In this document: one piece after another, positions 26,369-34,438 of the stretch
Numbering within the stretch: the stretch's first letter is position 1
Layout: every line of letters begins with the position of its first letter
DNA from: CAWCAW01 sp963714125
Lineage (GTDB): Bacteria; Actinomycetota; Acidimicrobiia; Acidimicrobiales; UBA8190
Reading direction: 5' to 3'
DNA: 64,000 nucleotides
Assembly (NCBI GenBank): GCA_963714125.1
Contig: OY970234.1
Location: forward strand, 3,720,001-3,784,000
Program-made: the position numbers and the translations under genes
The notes under the pieces: generated by a model
The model's input: only the letters and a program-made list of their open reading frames with translations
The model's database searches: none
What the model was told of the DNA's origin: nothing

Positions 26369-26983
26369 TTACCACGGCACGCCGTAGGTCTCTCGATGGG
26401 CCTTGTCCGCAAGGGGGTGTCGTCGCGGTGGCGTCAGCGCCTTGGCCGGCCAACCCAACGGGACGACGGCCATGGGCGCCACCTCGGCTGGGAATCCGAC
26501 CAAAGCCGCCAGCTCTTCACCAAAGACCAGAGGCAGAGTGGTGAGGGCCGAACCCAGTCCGACGGCGGTGGCGGCCAGCAGCAGGTTCTGCACGGCGGGG
26601 AACACCGATGCTTCGAGCACGCGTCGGTCAGCCAAGCGTGTGTCGCCGCCCACCACCACCAGCGCGGCGGCGCCGGCAATGCCTCCCATGGCCCCACCGT
26701 CGACATCCGCCAGCAAGGTCTCCGACAACCGGGACTCCGAATGCCGGCGCGCTCCGCCCTCCCAGGCGCGCTTGATGAGTGCGCCGATGCCAGCCCGCCC
26801 CGCTTCCTCACTCACCACCACGAACACCCATGGTTGACGATTCTCGGCGCTGGGCGCCCGGGTGGCGGCCTCGAGGACGCGCGTGATCACGGCCGGATCT
26901 ACGGGGTCGGGGAGGAAGGTGCGACACGCCCGCTGGCGGTGCACCACCGCCCAGAAGTCGCTTCCCAGTGAAGTGGCCGGCAT
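26369..26983 (-). CDS. nitroreductase-family flavin oxidoreductase
   Basis: 204 residues from ATG 26983; further upstream in frame the sequence is low-quality Pro/Arg and belongs to the neighbouring gene on another frame. The motif RQRACRTFLPDPVDPAVI followed by AATRAPSAENRQPWVFVVV is the FMN-binding N-terminus of the nitroreductase fold (usually R-R-S/T-x-R-x-F and APSxxNxQPW). The C-terminal half contains AVQNLLLAATAVGLGSALTT, the typical helix, and ends with PLGWPAKALTPPRR. Roles in this family range from quinone or nitro reduction to F420- or flavin-linked steps; none can be chosen here. Confidence 0.88.
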   Translation of the reverse strand: MPATSLGSDFWAVVHRQRACRTFLPDPVDPAVITRVLEAATRAPSAENRQPWVFVVVSEEAGRAGIGALIKRAWEGGARRHSESRLSETLLADVDGGAMGGIAGAAALVVVGGDTRLADRRVLEASVFPAVQNLLLAATAVGLGSALTTLPLVFGEELAALVGFPAEVAPMAVVPLGWPAKALTPPRRHPLADKAHRETYGVPW

Positions 26984-27026
26984 TGGAGGCCAGATCGTAG
27001 AGCGGTGGCGCCTCGGGCGACGAGGC

Positions 27027-27932
27027 CTACCCGGCCATGGCGGCTTGGGTCCCCATGATGATGCGGGGCTGTTGGCCCGGGGCCAGCCAACGCAACACGG
27101 CGAGCAGCTCGCTCGTCGGTAGCGCCACACACCCCACGGTGGGAGCACCGGAAGACACGTGCAGGAAGATGGCACTCCCCGCCCCGGGGACCACGGGGTC
27201 GGTGTTGTAATCGATCACGGCGCCGTAGTCATACGCGGATACGTCCATCGGCTCGGGGTTGGCGCCGGGGTTCTGCGTGTTGTCGTCCACCCACTGGTTG
27301 TACAGCGGGCTGGACGGATCGTCGTCCCAAACGATGTTGGTTCCGGTCACGGGTTGGTAGGGGAACTGCACACCGGGATTGGCGTCCACTCCAAAGAAGA
27401 AACCGAAGGAATAGGAACCTGACGGCGTGCGTCCGTCACCTTCGTGTTTCTGCCCCGGCGCAGCGAAGCCGTTGTAGCCGATGTCGGCCGGCCAGGGACC
27501 GAATACTTGGTTCCACCCGGAGCCCGACCGAGCAAAAGCGACGAACGTGGCCACCGTGTCGCCGTAAGACGGCGCGCTCACCACCACCACTTGGTTGGCA
27601 GATCCCACTCCGGTAATGCGCTCCGGCAGTGGGGGCAGCGTCGTGGGGGGCACAGTCGGTGCAGGTACTGCCGTCGTGGCGGGAGTCGTCGTAGTGGGCG
27701 GCACCGTTGAGGTCGGGGCCGTCGTCGTGGGCGTCGTCGTGGGCGTCGTCGTCGCCGCGGTCGTCGTCGGCAGAACAACGACAGACCGGTGCTCCACTCG
27801 GTGCACCTCGGCCCGACCTGACGACGTGCACCCTGTCAACACCAGTGCCGCACAGCCCGCCATCGACCAGGCCACGACCCGTCGGTGCCCTAACGGACAT
27901 CGAAACGGAGGAATGCGGTTCAGACTGACCAT
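27027..27932 (-). CDS. L,D-transpeptidase-like lipoprotein
   Basis: About 301 residues from ATG 27932 (earlier in-frame starts exist). A signal sequence ends in the lipobox LVLTGC, so the mature protein is probably a lipoprotein. A Thr/Pro-rich wall-spanning linker (TTTPTTTAPTSTVPPT-like) precedes the catalytic domain. The YkuD-type active site is HVSSGAPTVGCVAL near the C-terminus, with the nucleophile Cys in VGC and the upstream His. This family forms 3-3 cross-links or attaches proteins to peptidoglycan; the non-canonical spacing leaves room for a hydrolase or another amide-exchange role. The Thr/Pro linker resembles those in the sortase substrate. Confidence 0.82.
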   Translation of the reverse strand: MVSLNRIPPFRCPLGHRRVVAWSMAGCAALVLTGCTSSGRAEVHRVEHRSVVVLPTTTAATTTPTTTPTTTAPTSTVPPTTTTPATTAVPAPTVPPTTLPPLPERITGVGSANQVVVVSAPSYGDTVATFVAFARSGSGWNQVFGPWPADIGYNGFAAPGQKHEGDGRTPSGSYSFGFFFGVDANPGVQFPYQPVTGTNIVWDDDPSSPLYNQWVDDNTQNPGANPEPMDVSAYDYGAVIDYNTDPVVPGAGSAIFLHVSSGAPTVGCVALPTSELLAVLRWLAPGQQPRIIMGTQAAMAG

Positions 27933-28191
27933 CGCCGGCAACGATGATGCCACGGTGCTTAGCCGGTGCTGCCGACGCAGGCGGGAGCCAAAAAGCGCCT
28001 TGAGTGAGATCAACGTCACCCGGAGAGCTCACCGCGAGGAAATGCCCTGGGCCCGTTGGTGGAATCCTCAGATTTGGGGAAGCAACGGATGCTCCGGTTT
28101 GGCAGACTCAGAACATCAGGTAAAGGGGTGGACGGGTTCACGGTCCGCGACTGGGCTGTCCCGCCAACAAAAACAACCATACGGAGGGGCA

Positions 28192-28905
28192 ATGAGGATT
28201 CATCGCAAGATTCTGTTCGGGGCCGCGGCCATCGTGCTGCCGGTATCGACAGTCGCTTTGGTAGGCGCTACAGAAGGTGTCGCGTCAGCGGCGACCATCA
28301 CATGTTCGGCGAGCGGTCAGGTGACGTTCGCGCCGCCAGGGCTGTCGAAGGGTGGGTCATCGAGCACGGACAAGACCACCGTTACCACCATCTCCGGTGC
28401 CGACTTGAGCTGCGGTGCTGCTGGTACCGGGAACATCGGCGGGGGCACTCTTTCCGTCTCCTCCAAGAGCACGGTGAAGTGCACCGGAGTTGGCCAGCCG
28501 TCGAGCACGAACAGCGGATGTCTTGCTGCGAAGCAGTGGGGATACGGTTCGTGGTCGAACTACATCAGCGGGGGCGTCGCCTCGATCGCCAAGAGCTTGA
28601 AGAAGCTCTCCTTCACGATCGGCAGCACGACCTACGCAGCCAAGATCATTTCCAGCTCGGTGCAAACCTTGGCCGGCGGTGCCTGCACGGACCACTCGAC
28701 CAGCCAGGCCGGCTTCACGTTCCAAGAGACGGTGAAGTCCCCGAAGGCAGCCAAGGGTGATGTGGCTACAGTCACCGCTTGCTTGGGCGCCACGCAAGGT
28801 TCGGGCGGCATCAACACCTCGAACTTCGTGGACAACGTTGGTGGACCTGGAACGGTCACTGGCGCCACGCTTGACACGGTGGACAGCTCGGTTAGCCTTA
28901 GCTGA
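28192..28905 (+). CDS. secreted protein of unknown function
   Basis: 237 residues, ATG 28192 behind a strong GGAGGGG site. A clear signal peptide (ILFGAAAIVLPVSTVALVGA ... VASAA) is followed by a small Gly/Ser/Thr-rich beta-type domain with about six Cys (TITCSASG, DLSCGAAG, TVKCTGVG, SGCLAAK, GGACTDH, VTACLGA) that may pair as disulfides. No transmembrane segment or anchor follows, so it should be released or wall-associated. A perfect hairpin terminator lies downstream. I do not recognise the family. The 259 bases upstream, shared with the divergent L,D-transpeptidase gene, show no promoter I can support. Confidence 0.75.
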   Translation: MRIHRKILFGAAAIVLPVSTVALVGATEGVASAATITCSASGQVTFAPPGLSKGGSSSTDKTTVTTISGADLSCGAAGTGNIGGGTLSVSSKSTVKCTGVGQPSSTNSGCLAAKQWGYGSWSNYISGGVASIAKSLKKLSFTIGSTTYAAKIISSSVQTLAGGACTDHSTSQAGFTFQETVKSPKAAKGDVATVTACLGATQGSGGINTSNFVDNVGGPGTVTGATLDTVDSSVSLS

Positions 28906-28962
28906 CATCGGTTGCCGCACCTGCGGCACCAGCATGTGAAGTAGCTACAACGAAGTAAACGT

Positions 28963-28998
28963 CCGAAGGGGCGGGGCCACAAGGCCCCGCCCCTTCGG
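28963..28998 (+). terminator. perfect 16-bp hairpin terminator
   Basis: The arms 28963-28978 and 28983-28998 pair perfectly over 16 bp around an ACAA loop, with a GGGGCGGGGCC core. TGTTATTG follows. It sits 57 bases after the stop of the secreted-protein gene and is the strongest terminator in the window. This is consistent with a highly expressed single gene. Confidence 0.85.
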
Positions 28999-29088
28999 TG
29001 TTATTGACGCAGCGGAGACAACGAAACATTCCGTGGAATCGTCAAGATTGACGACGTAGGCGGCGTCCTTCCGTGACACGATGCCACA

Positions 29089-30720
29089 ATGGGAAAACAA
29101 CTCAGCCGACGTGATTTTCTGACCGCGGTGGGAGGGGCCTCCGTTGTAGCTCTGGGCGGCTCCCGCATCTCGAAGACCGATCTCGACCGCATGGCGGCCC
29201 AAGTGCGCACCCGGGGCGCCGACACCATCAAAGCCGCATCGAGCATCAAGGCGGCCGGAAAGGACCTCGGGGCCGTCGAGCATGTGATCTTCCTCATGCA
29301 CGAGAACCGCTCGTTCGATCACTACTTCGGCACGTTGGGGGGCGTCAACGGTTTTGACGCCACTAGCTCGGCGTTCGCCCAGAGCTGGCCCGGAGGAGCG
29401 AGTTCTACCTTGCTGCCATTCCACCTGGACGTGAAGAAGCAGCAGGCCGAATGCACCTACGACCTTTCGCACTCGTGGCAAGCCGAGCACGCCTCATGGA
29501 ACAACGGGGCCATGGACAGTTTCGTGTCGACCCACACGTCGGCTGGATACGAAGGCGACCAAGGCGTGGTGACCATGGGGTACTACGAAAAAGCCGACAT
29601 CCCCTTCTATTACGACCTGGCCAAGAAGTTCACCATCTGTGACGACTACTTCTGCTCGGTGCTCGGCCCCACGCATCCGAACCGGCTTATGCAGATGACC
29701 GGCACCCTCGACCCGGCCGGCGTGGCCGGTGGCCCCATCCTCGTCACAAACTCAAGCGAGTCGCTTGAAGGCACGTGCTCGTGGACCACCATGCCCGAGA
29801 TCCTGTCTGACGCGTCGATCTCGTGGAAGTGTTACAACCCCTACGGGAGCGGCTACCAGCCCGGCAACGCGGCCTCCATGCTCCTATGCAAGAACGTGCT
29901 GATGTACTTCGACCAGTACACGTCGGACACGAGCAGCGCGCTCTACGACAACGCCTTCAACTACTACGGCCCCAACGTCAGCGGCGGATTCTCAGGCGGT
30001 GTCGGACCCAACGACTTCGCCAGTGACGTAGCCAACGACACCCTTCCTCAAGTGTCGTGGATCATTCCCCCCGTCGGGTTCGACGAGCACCCGCCGGCTC
30101 CGGCCCTCCTCGGCGAATGGTTCACTCAGCAGATCCTGGACACCCTTACGTCCAACGCGGCGGTGTGGTCCAAGACGGTGCTGTTCATCATGTACGACGA
30201 GAATGACGGCTGGTTCGACCACGTGGCGCCGAAGACCGCGCCGGCCGACACGGCGGGTGAGTACGTCACATCGTCCAACGCCAATGTCAGCTATGCCCTT
30301 GGACAGCCCATCGGTATGGGGTTCAGGGTCCCGATGCTGGTCGTCTCTCCCTTCAGCGCTGGCGGGTACGTGTGCCACGACACCTTCGACCACACGTCCC
30401 AATTGCAATTCCTGGAGACGCTTTTCGGCGTCACCAATCCCAACATCTCAGCGTGGCGACGCGCCAACACCAGCACGCTGGAGAATTCCCTGCCTCTGCT
30501 CGGGGGAACGATCTCCACAAAGGCTCCCAAATTGCCCAAGGTGGCGTGGAGCTCGACCGAGGTCTGGGCTAGTGGCGGCCCGGCTCCGGTAGACACCGAG
30601 TGCTCTTCGACACAGGTCTACGACGAGATCAACAAATCCAAGTCCACGCCGGCGTTCCCGGTGCCGACCAAGCAGAAGCAACCCAAGCAGCACGGCACGC
30701 TGAAGACGACCCCCTCGTAG
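29089..30720 (+). CDS. phospholipase C / acid phosphatase-type phosphoesterase, Tat-exported
   Basis: 543-residue phosphoesterase of the phospholipase C/AcpA family (PF04185 type). The N-terminus SRRDFLTAVGGASVVALGG is a twin-arginine signal, so it is exported folded. Core motifs are VEHVIFLMHENRSFDHYFGTL near residue 62, with the metal/nucleophile region, GPTHPNRL, PPAPALLGEWFTQQIL, YDENDGWFDHV and CHDTFDHTSQLQFLE. It probably hydrolyses phosphate esters of phospholipids or other substrates outside the cell. The C-terminus is short and Lys/Gln-rich. It stands alone after the terminator, with its own 5' region. Confidence 0.92.
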   Translation: MGKQLSRRDFLTAVGGASVVALGGSRISKTDLDRMAAQVRTRGADTIKAASSIKAAGKDLGAVEHVIFLMHENRSFDHYFGTLGGVNGFDATSSAFAQSWPGGASSTLLPFHLDVKKQQAECTYDLSHSWQAEHASWNNGAMDSFVSTHTSAGYEGDQGVVTMGYYEKADIPFYYDLAKKFTICDDYFCSVLGPTHPNRLMQMTGTLDPAGVAGGPILVTNSSESLEGTCSWTTMPEILSDASISWKCYNPYGSGYQPGNAASMLLCKNVLMYFDQYTSDTSSALYDNAFNYYGPNVSGGFSGGVGPNDFASDVANDTLPQVSWIIPPVGFDEHPPAPALLGEWFTQQILDTLTSNAAVWSKTVLFIMYDENDGWFDHVAPKTAPADTAGEYVTSSNANVSYALGQPIGMGFRVPMLVVSPFSAGGYVCHDTFDHTSQLQFLETLFGVTNPNISAWRRANTSTLENSLPLLGGTISTKAPKLPKVAWSSTEVWASGGPAPVDTECSSTQVYDEINKSKSTPAFPVPTKQKQPKQHGTLKTTPS

Positions 30721-30796
30721 CACTCTCGTCGTCGGCAGTCCGCTTCGTCGCCATTGTTTGGGACGGGACGGCGCGGGCAGGTAGCGTCACCTTGCC

Positions 30797-31564
30797 ATGG
30801 CCGACCTGTTCTCCATCGCGGGCAAGACAGCGCTTGTCACCGGAGGGTCCCGCGGTATCGGGAAGATGATCGCCACTGGATACGTGGAGGCCGGGGCCAA
30901 GGTCTACATAACGTCGCGTCGAGCGGACGCTTGTGAGGAGCTGGCCGCCGAGCTCTCCGAGGTCGGCACGTGCGTGGCCCTGCCTGCCGATCTCTCCACC
31001 GAGGACGGGTGTCGGCAGCTGGCCGCCGAGTTGGGATCTGTCGAAGAGCGACTCCACATCCTCGTCAACAACGCCGGCAACACGTGGGGGGCGCCGCTCG
31101 AGGAATTCGACGACGCCGCCTGGGACCGCGTGCTGGCCCTGAACGTCAAGGGCGTCTTTCACACCACCAAGTACCTCGTTCCGCTGCTGCGGGCCGGTGC
31201 CGTGGAGGACGACCCCGCCCGCGTGGTGAACATCGGCTCGATCGACGGCATCCAAGTGCCCTTTCTCGAGACCTACTCCTACGGCGCCTCCAAAGCGGCC
31301 GTCCACCATCTGACCCGGCACCTGGCCCGCACGCTGGCACCGCACATCACCGTCAACGCCATCGCCCCGGGCCCGTTCGAGTCCAAAATGATGGCCGCCA
31401 CGTTGGCGTCGTTCGGCGAGCAGATCGCCGCCTCAGCGCCGTTGAAGCGGATCGGACGGCCTGACGACATGGCCGGTGCCGCCATCTATTTGGCATCAAG
31501 GGCAGGCTCTTATCTGACCGGCGCGGTGATCCCCGTTGACGGTGGCATCGCCACCACCCGGTAA
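30797..31564 (+). CDS. short-chain dehydrogenase/reductase
   Basis: Classical SDR, 255 residues. Cofactor motif TGGSRGIGKMIA near residue 15, NNAGNTWG near 90, and the catalytic tetrad with Ser in NIGSIDG and YGASK (Tyr and Lys). The C-terminal block AIYLASRAGSYLTGAVIPVDGG is typical of FabG-like enzymes. It is 42 bases before an LLM oxidoreductase and two genes before an MDR reductase, so it may belong to a lipid or secondary-metabolite degradation run. Substrate unknown. Confidence 0.9.
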   Translation: MADLFSIAGKTALVTGGSRGIGKMIATGYVEAGAKVYITSRRADACEELAAELSEVGTCVALPADLSTEDGCRQLAAELGSVEERLHILVNNAGNTWGAPLEEFDDAAWDRVLALNVKGVFHTTKYLVPLLRAGAVEDDPARVVNIGSIDGIQVPFLETYSYGASKAAVHHLTRHLARTLAPHITVNAIAPGPFESKMMAATLASFGEQIAASAPLKRIGRPDDMAGAAIYLASRAGSYLTGAVIPVDGGIATTR

Positions 31565-31606
31565 CACCAGGCCTGAGCTCCAGGCCCCATCGACAAGGAC
31601 GACGAC

Positions 31607-32635
31607 ATGCGACTGAGCACCATGCTCGACTACTCCCGGGGCTTCAAGCAGTCGGCCGACTTCGTCGCCGATCTCGAACGGGCCGGCCTCGACATCGTGT
31701 GGGTGGCCGAGGCCTACGGCTACGACAGCCCGAGCCAGATGGGGTACATCGCCGCCAAGACACAACGCATCGAGATCGGATCGTCCATCCTTCCCATCTA
31801 TTCCCGCACGCCGGCCCTGATCGCCCAGACGGCCGCCGGCCTCGACGCCCTGAGCGAGGGGCGCTTCATCTTGGGACTGGGCGCCTCGGGTCCCCAAGTC
31901 ATCGAAGGCTGGCACGGCGTCCCCTACACGAGCCCCCTCGAGCGCACCCGCGAAGTCATAGACATCTGCCGTCGGGTATGGCGCCGAGAGGTGCTGACCA
32001 ACGACGGGCTCTTCACCATTCCCGTGCCGGCCGGACAAGGCACGGGCCTGGGCAAGCCCCTGAAGTTGATCAACCACCCGGTACGCGCCGTGATCCCGGT
32101 GTGGGTGGCGGCCATCGGACCGAAGAACGTGGAGATGACGGCCGAGGTTGCCGACGGTTGGTTCCCGTTCTTTTACTACCCGGAAAAAGCCTCTGACGTA
32201 TGGGGGAAGTCCCTCGCTCTTGGCGCCGCTCGGCGTGACGCGTCGCTCGGCCCGTTGGAGATTGCCGCCGGCGGTCTGGCCGCGGTAGGCGAAGGCCTCG
32301 AACCGCTGCGCGAGATGATGCGGCCCATGGCGGCGTTGTACATCGGCGGCATGGGGGCGAGGGGCCACAACTTCTACAACACCCTGGCGTGCCGCTACGG
32401 CTACGAAGCCGAGGCAAAGACCATTCAGGATCTGTACTTGAGCGGGAAGAAAGACGAGGCGGCCGCGGCGGTGCCCGCCGAACTCCTGGAGCGCACCTCG
32501 TTGGTAGGACCGCCCGGGTATGTGGCCGAGCGCATTGCCGCCTTCAAAGAAGCCGGTGTAACGGTGCTGAACGTGACCGTCGTCGGCGCTGACCCGCTCG
32601 CCACCATCGAGCAGCTCAAGGGGTGGACCCAATGA
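31607..32635 (+). CDS. LLM-class F420-dependent oxidoreductase (second copy)
   Basis: 342 residues, starting ATG 31607 behind AAGGA. Blocks VWVAEAYGYDSPSQMGYIAA, IGSSILPIYSRTPALIAQTA and EGRFILGLGASGPQVIEGWHG match the F420-dependent luciferase-like family. The next gene overlaps its stop by four bases (ATGA). The other LLM gene at 22368 is a different subfamily (short form). Confidence 0.9.
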   Translation: MRLSTMLDYSRGFKQSADFVADLERAGLDIVWVAEAYGYDSPSQMGYIAAKTQRIEIGSSILPIYSRTPALIAQTAAGLDALSEGRFILGLGASGPQVIEGWHGVPYTSPLERTREVIDICRRVWRREVLTNDGLFTIPVPAGQGTGLGKPLKLINHPVRAVIPVWVAAIGPKNVEMTAEVADGWFPFFYYPEKASDVWGKSLALGAARRDASLGPLEIAAGGLAAVGEGLEPLREMMRPMAALYIGGMGARGHNFYNTLACRYGYEAEAKTIQDLYLSGKKDEAAAAVPAELLERTSLVGPPGYVAERIAAFKEAGVTVLNVTVVGADPLATIEQLKGWTQ

Positions 32636-33636
32636 GTACCAATCACCAGCTGATCCTGGCCCGTCGCCCCGACGGCGTGCTCAAGGACGAGGACATCAAG
32701 CGTCACGACACCGCAGTACCGGAACCCGGCCCGGACCAGGCTCTCGTCAAGGTGCGCTACTTATCGATTGATCCGACCATCCGCACCTGGATGAACGATG
32801 TCCCCGGCTATCTCCCTCCTATCGGCCTGGGAGATGTTGTGCGCGGCGGGGGCATCGGTGAAGTGGTGAGCTCGTTGAGCGATCGATTCCAAACCGGCGA
32901 CATCGTCTTCGGCATGACGGGCTGGCAGGACTACGTCCTCGCCGGCCGCGATGCCCAAGATATGCAAGTCATCCCGCCCGGGGTCGCCCCCGGGGCTGCT
33001 CTCAGTGTCTTCGGCGTCACCGGCATGACCGCCTACTTCGGCCTGCTCGACGTGGGCAAGCTCGTCGCCGGCGACACGGTGGTGGTGTCGGGTGCGGCCG
33101 GCGCCACGGGATCGGTGGTGGGACAGATCGCCAAGCTCAAGGGGGCAGGCAAAGTCGTAGGCATTGCCGGCACGGACGAGAAATGCGCCTGGATCACCGA
33201 CGACTTGGGGTTCGACGCCGCCATCAACTACCGGTCCGATGACGTCGGCCGGGCCTTGCGAACCCACTGTCCGCAGGGGATCGACCTCTACTTCGACAAC
33301 GTGGGTGGGGAGATCCTCGACGCCTGCCTCGCTCGACTGGCCATGCGAGGCCGCGTCGTGCTGTGCGGAGCCATCTCGACGTACAACGACGGAGACAACC
33401 CACCCGGGCCGCGCCACTACCGCAACCTCATCACCCGACGCGGGCGCATGGAGGGATTCATCATCCTCGACTACCTCGACCGCTTTGCCGAAGCGCAGCT
33501 GGAGATGGCGGGCTGGGTCGCCGATGGCAGCATCACCTACGCCGAGCACGTGATCGATGGGCTCGATCACGCCCCCGAGGCGCTGAACCTGTTGTTCAGC
33601 GGAGGAAACACCGGCAAGGTCATCGTCAAGCTTTAG
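32632..33636 (+). CDS. NADP-dependent oxidoreductase of the MDR superfamily
   Basis: 334-residue medium-chain reductase related to leukotriene-B4/15-oxoprostaglandin reductases. ATG 32632 overlaps the LLM stop and follows AAGGGGTGG. The family-type motifs are YLSIDPTIRTWM, GTGAVVG-like VVSGAAGATGSVVGQIAKLKG near residue 150, and LYFDNVGGEILD. It reduces conjugated double bonds in the family. Coupling with the LLM and SDR genes suggests successive reductions of one substrate (inference). Confidence 0.9.
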   Translation: MSTNHQLILARRPDGVLKDEDIKRHDTAVPEPGPDQALVKVRYLSIDPTIRTWMNDVPGYLPPIGLGDVVRGGGIGEVVSSLSDRFQTGDIVFGMTGWQDYVLAGRDAQDMQVIPPGVAPGAALSVFGVTGMTAYFGLLDVGKLVAGDTVVVSGAAGATGSVVGQIAKLKGAGKVVGIAGTDEKCAWITDDLGFDAAINYRSDDVGRALRTHCPQGIDLYFDNVGGEILDACLARLAMRGRVVLCGAISTYNDGDNPPGPRHYRNLITRRGRMEGFIILDYLDRFAEAQLEMAGWVADGSITYAEHVIDGLDHAPEALNLLFSGGNTGKVIVKL

Positions 33637-34322
33637 TCGAACCAGTCCCACCGTCCGGGTGTGATCGCTTCGAATGCCCCCGCCAGAAGCGGATGGCACT
33701 GCCCGCTGGCCCAGCGGCCGGGCACGACATGACGCATGGTCGCCGCCACGTCGACAGGTTCGCCGTCGACAAAGCACATCGTGATGCGCTCGCCATTACC
33801 GGCGGCAAAACTCCATACCCCCGCCACGCCGTCCACCTCAACAAGCTCGGCCAGAGCGTCATCGGCAGGCCACGGCTCGGAGGGCTCGGCCCGCTCTTCG
33901 ACGATCACGTACACGCCGCCACTGGGCCGATAGGGCACCGCCTCGGCCGAGATCAGGACGCGCCCGGCGACGGCACTCTCCTGCAGATCGAATGCTCCCG
34001 ACAGGTGGGCGATGCGCACAGGGTGAAAACGATCTTCGGCACGTAGGCGAACCGCCAGAGCTCGAAAGTCGACGAGGGTCTGTTGGAGCGGTTCGGTCAT
34101 CAGGTACAGGGTCATGTAGTGCACACGAGCGAGCCGCGGCTCTGATGCGGCCCGGCCGGCCGTGCACTGCGGCGTCGAGACCCAGCGCTGGCCGAAGGCG
34201 ATGCCGGGCAGCGTGAACTGTTCGGGCATGTGATCGAGCTGGTGCCACTGGTTGTACGACCGATGTTCGGCCCTTTCGGGCACTTCAGTAAACGAGAAGA
34301 AGCCCGCCTTGACCTTGTTCAC
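33633..34322 (-). CDS. conserved hypothetical protein, dimeric alpha/beta-barrel-like
   Basis: 229 residues. The N-terminal MNKVKAGFFSFTEVPERAEH and YNQWHQLDHMPEQF resemble EthD/stress-responsive dimeric barrel proteins in which a His follows a short helix; the C-terminal half is unrecognised. Its stop overlaps the MDR stop by four bases, so the two genes converge. No function is proposed. Confidence 0.55.
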   Translation of the reverse strand: MNKVKAGFFSFTEVPERAEHRSYNQWHQLDHMPEQFTLPGIAFGQRWVSTPQCTAGRAASEPRLARVHYMTLYLMTEPLQQTLVDFRALAVRLRAEDRFHPVRIAHLSGAFDLQESAVAGRVLISAEAVPYRPSGGVYVIVEERAEPSEPWPADDALAELVEVDGVAGVWSFAAGNGERITMCFVDGEPVDVAATMRHVVPGRWASGQCHPLLAGAFEAITPGRWDWFD

Positions 34323-34438
34323 GACGGGTAGTCCATCACGTCACCGCATCCAACCGCGTTACCCAAGCCGAAAGTTCCTCACTATTGGTGAGGCTCACCC
34401 ATGCGGAGGAATGGTGATCTTTTCTAGGCGGACTCTGC

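Noticed and set aside
26984..27175. Longer N-terminus for the nitroreductase gene
   Set aside because: It would read through the end of the L,D-transpeptidase gene and adds only Pro/Arg/Ser-rich sequence before the conserved fold starts at 26983.
27933..28191. Possible c-di-AMP (ydaO-type) riboswitch upstream of the L,D-transpeptidase gene or secreted protein
   Set aside because: Cell-wall enzyme genes of actinobacteria can carry it, but the conserved core segments could not be matched on either strand.
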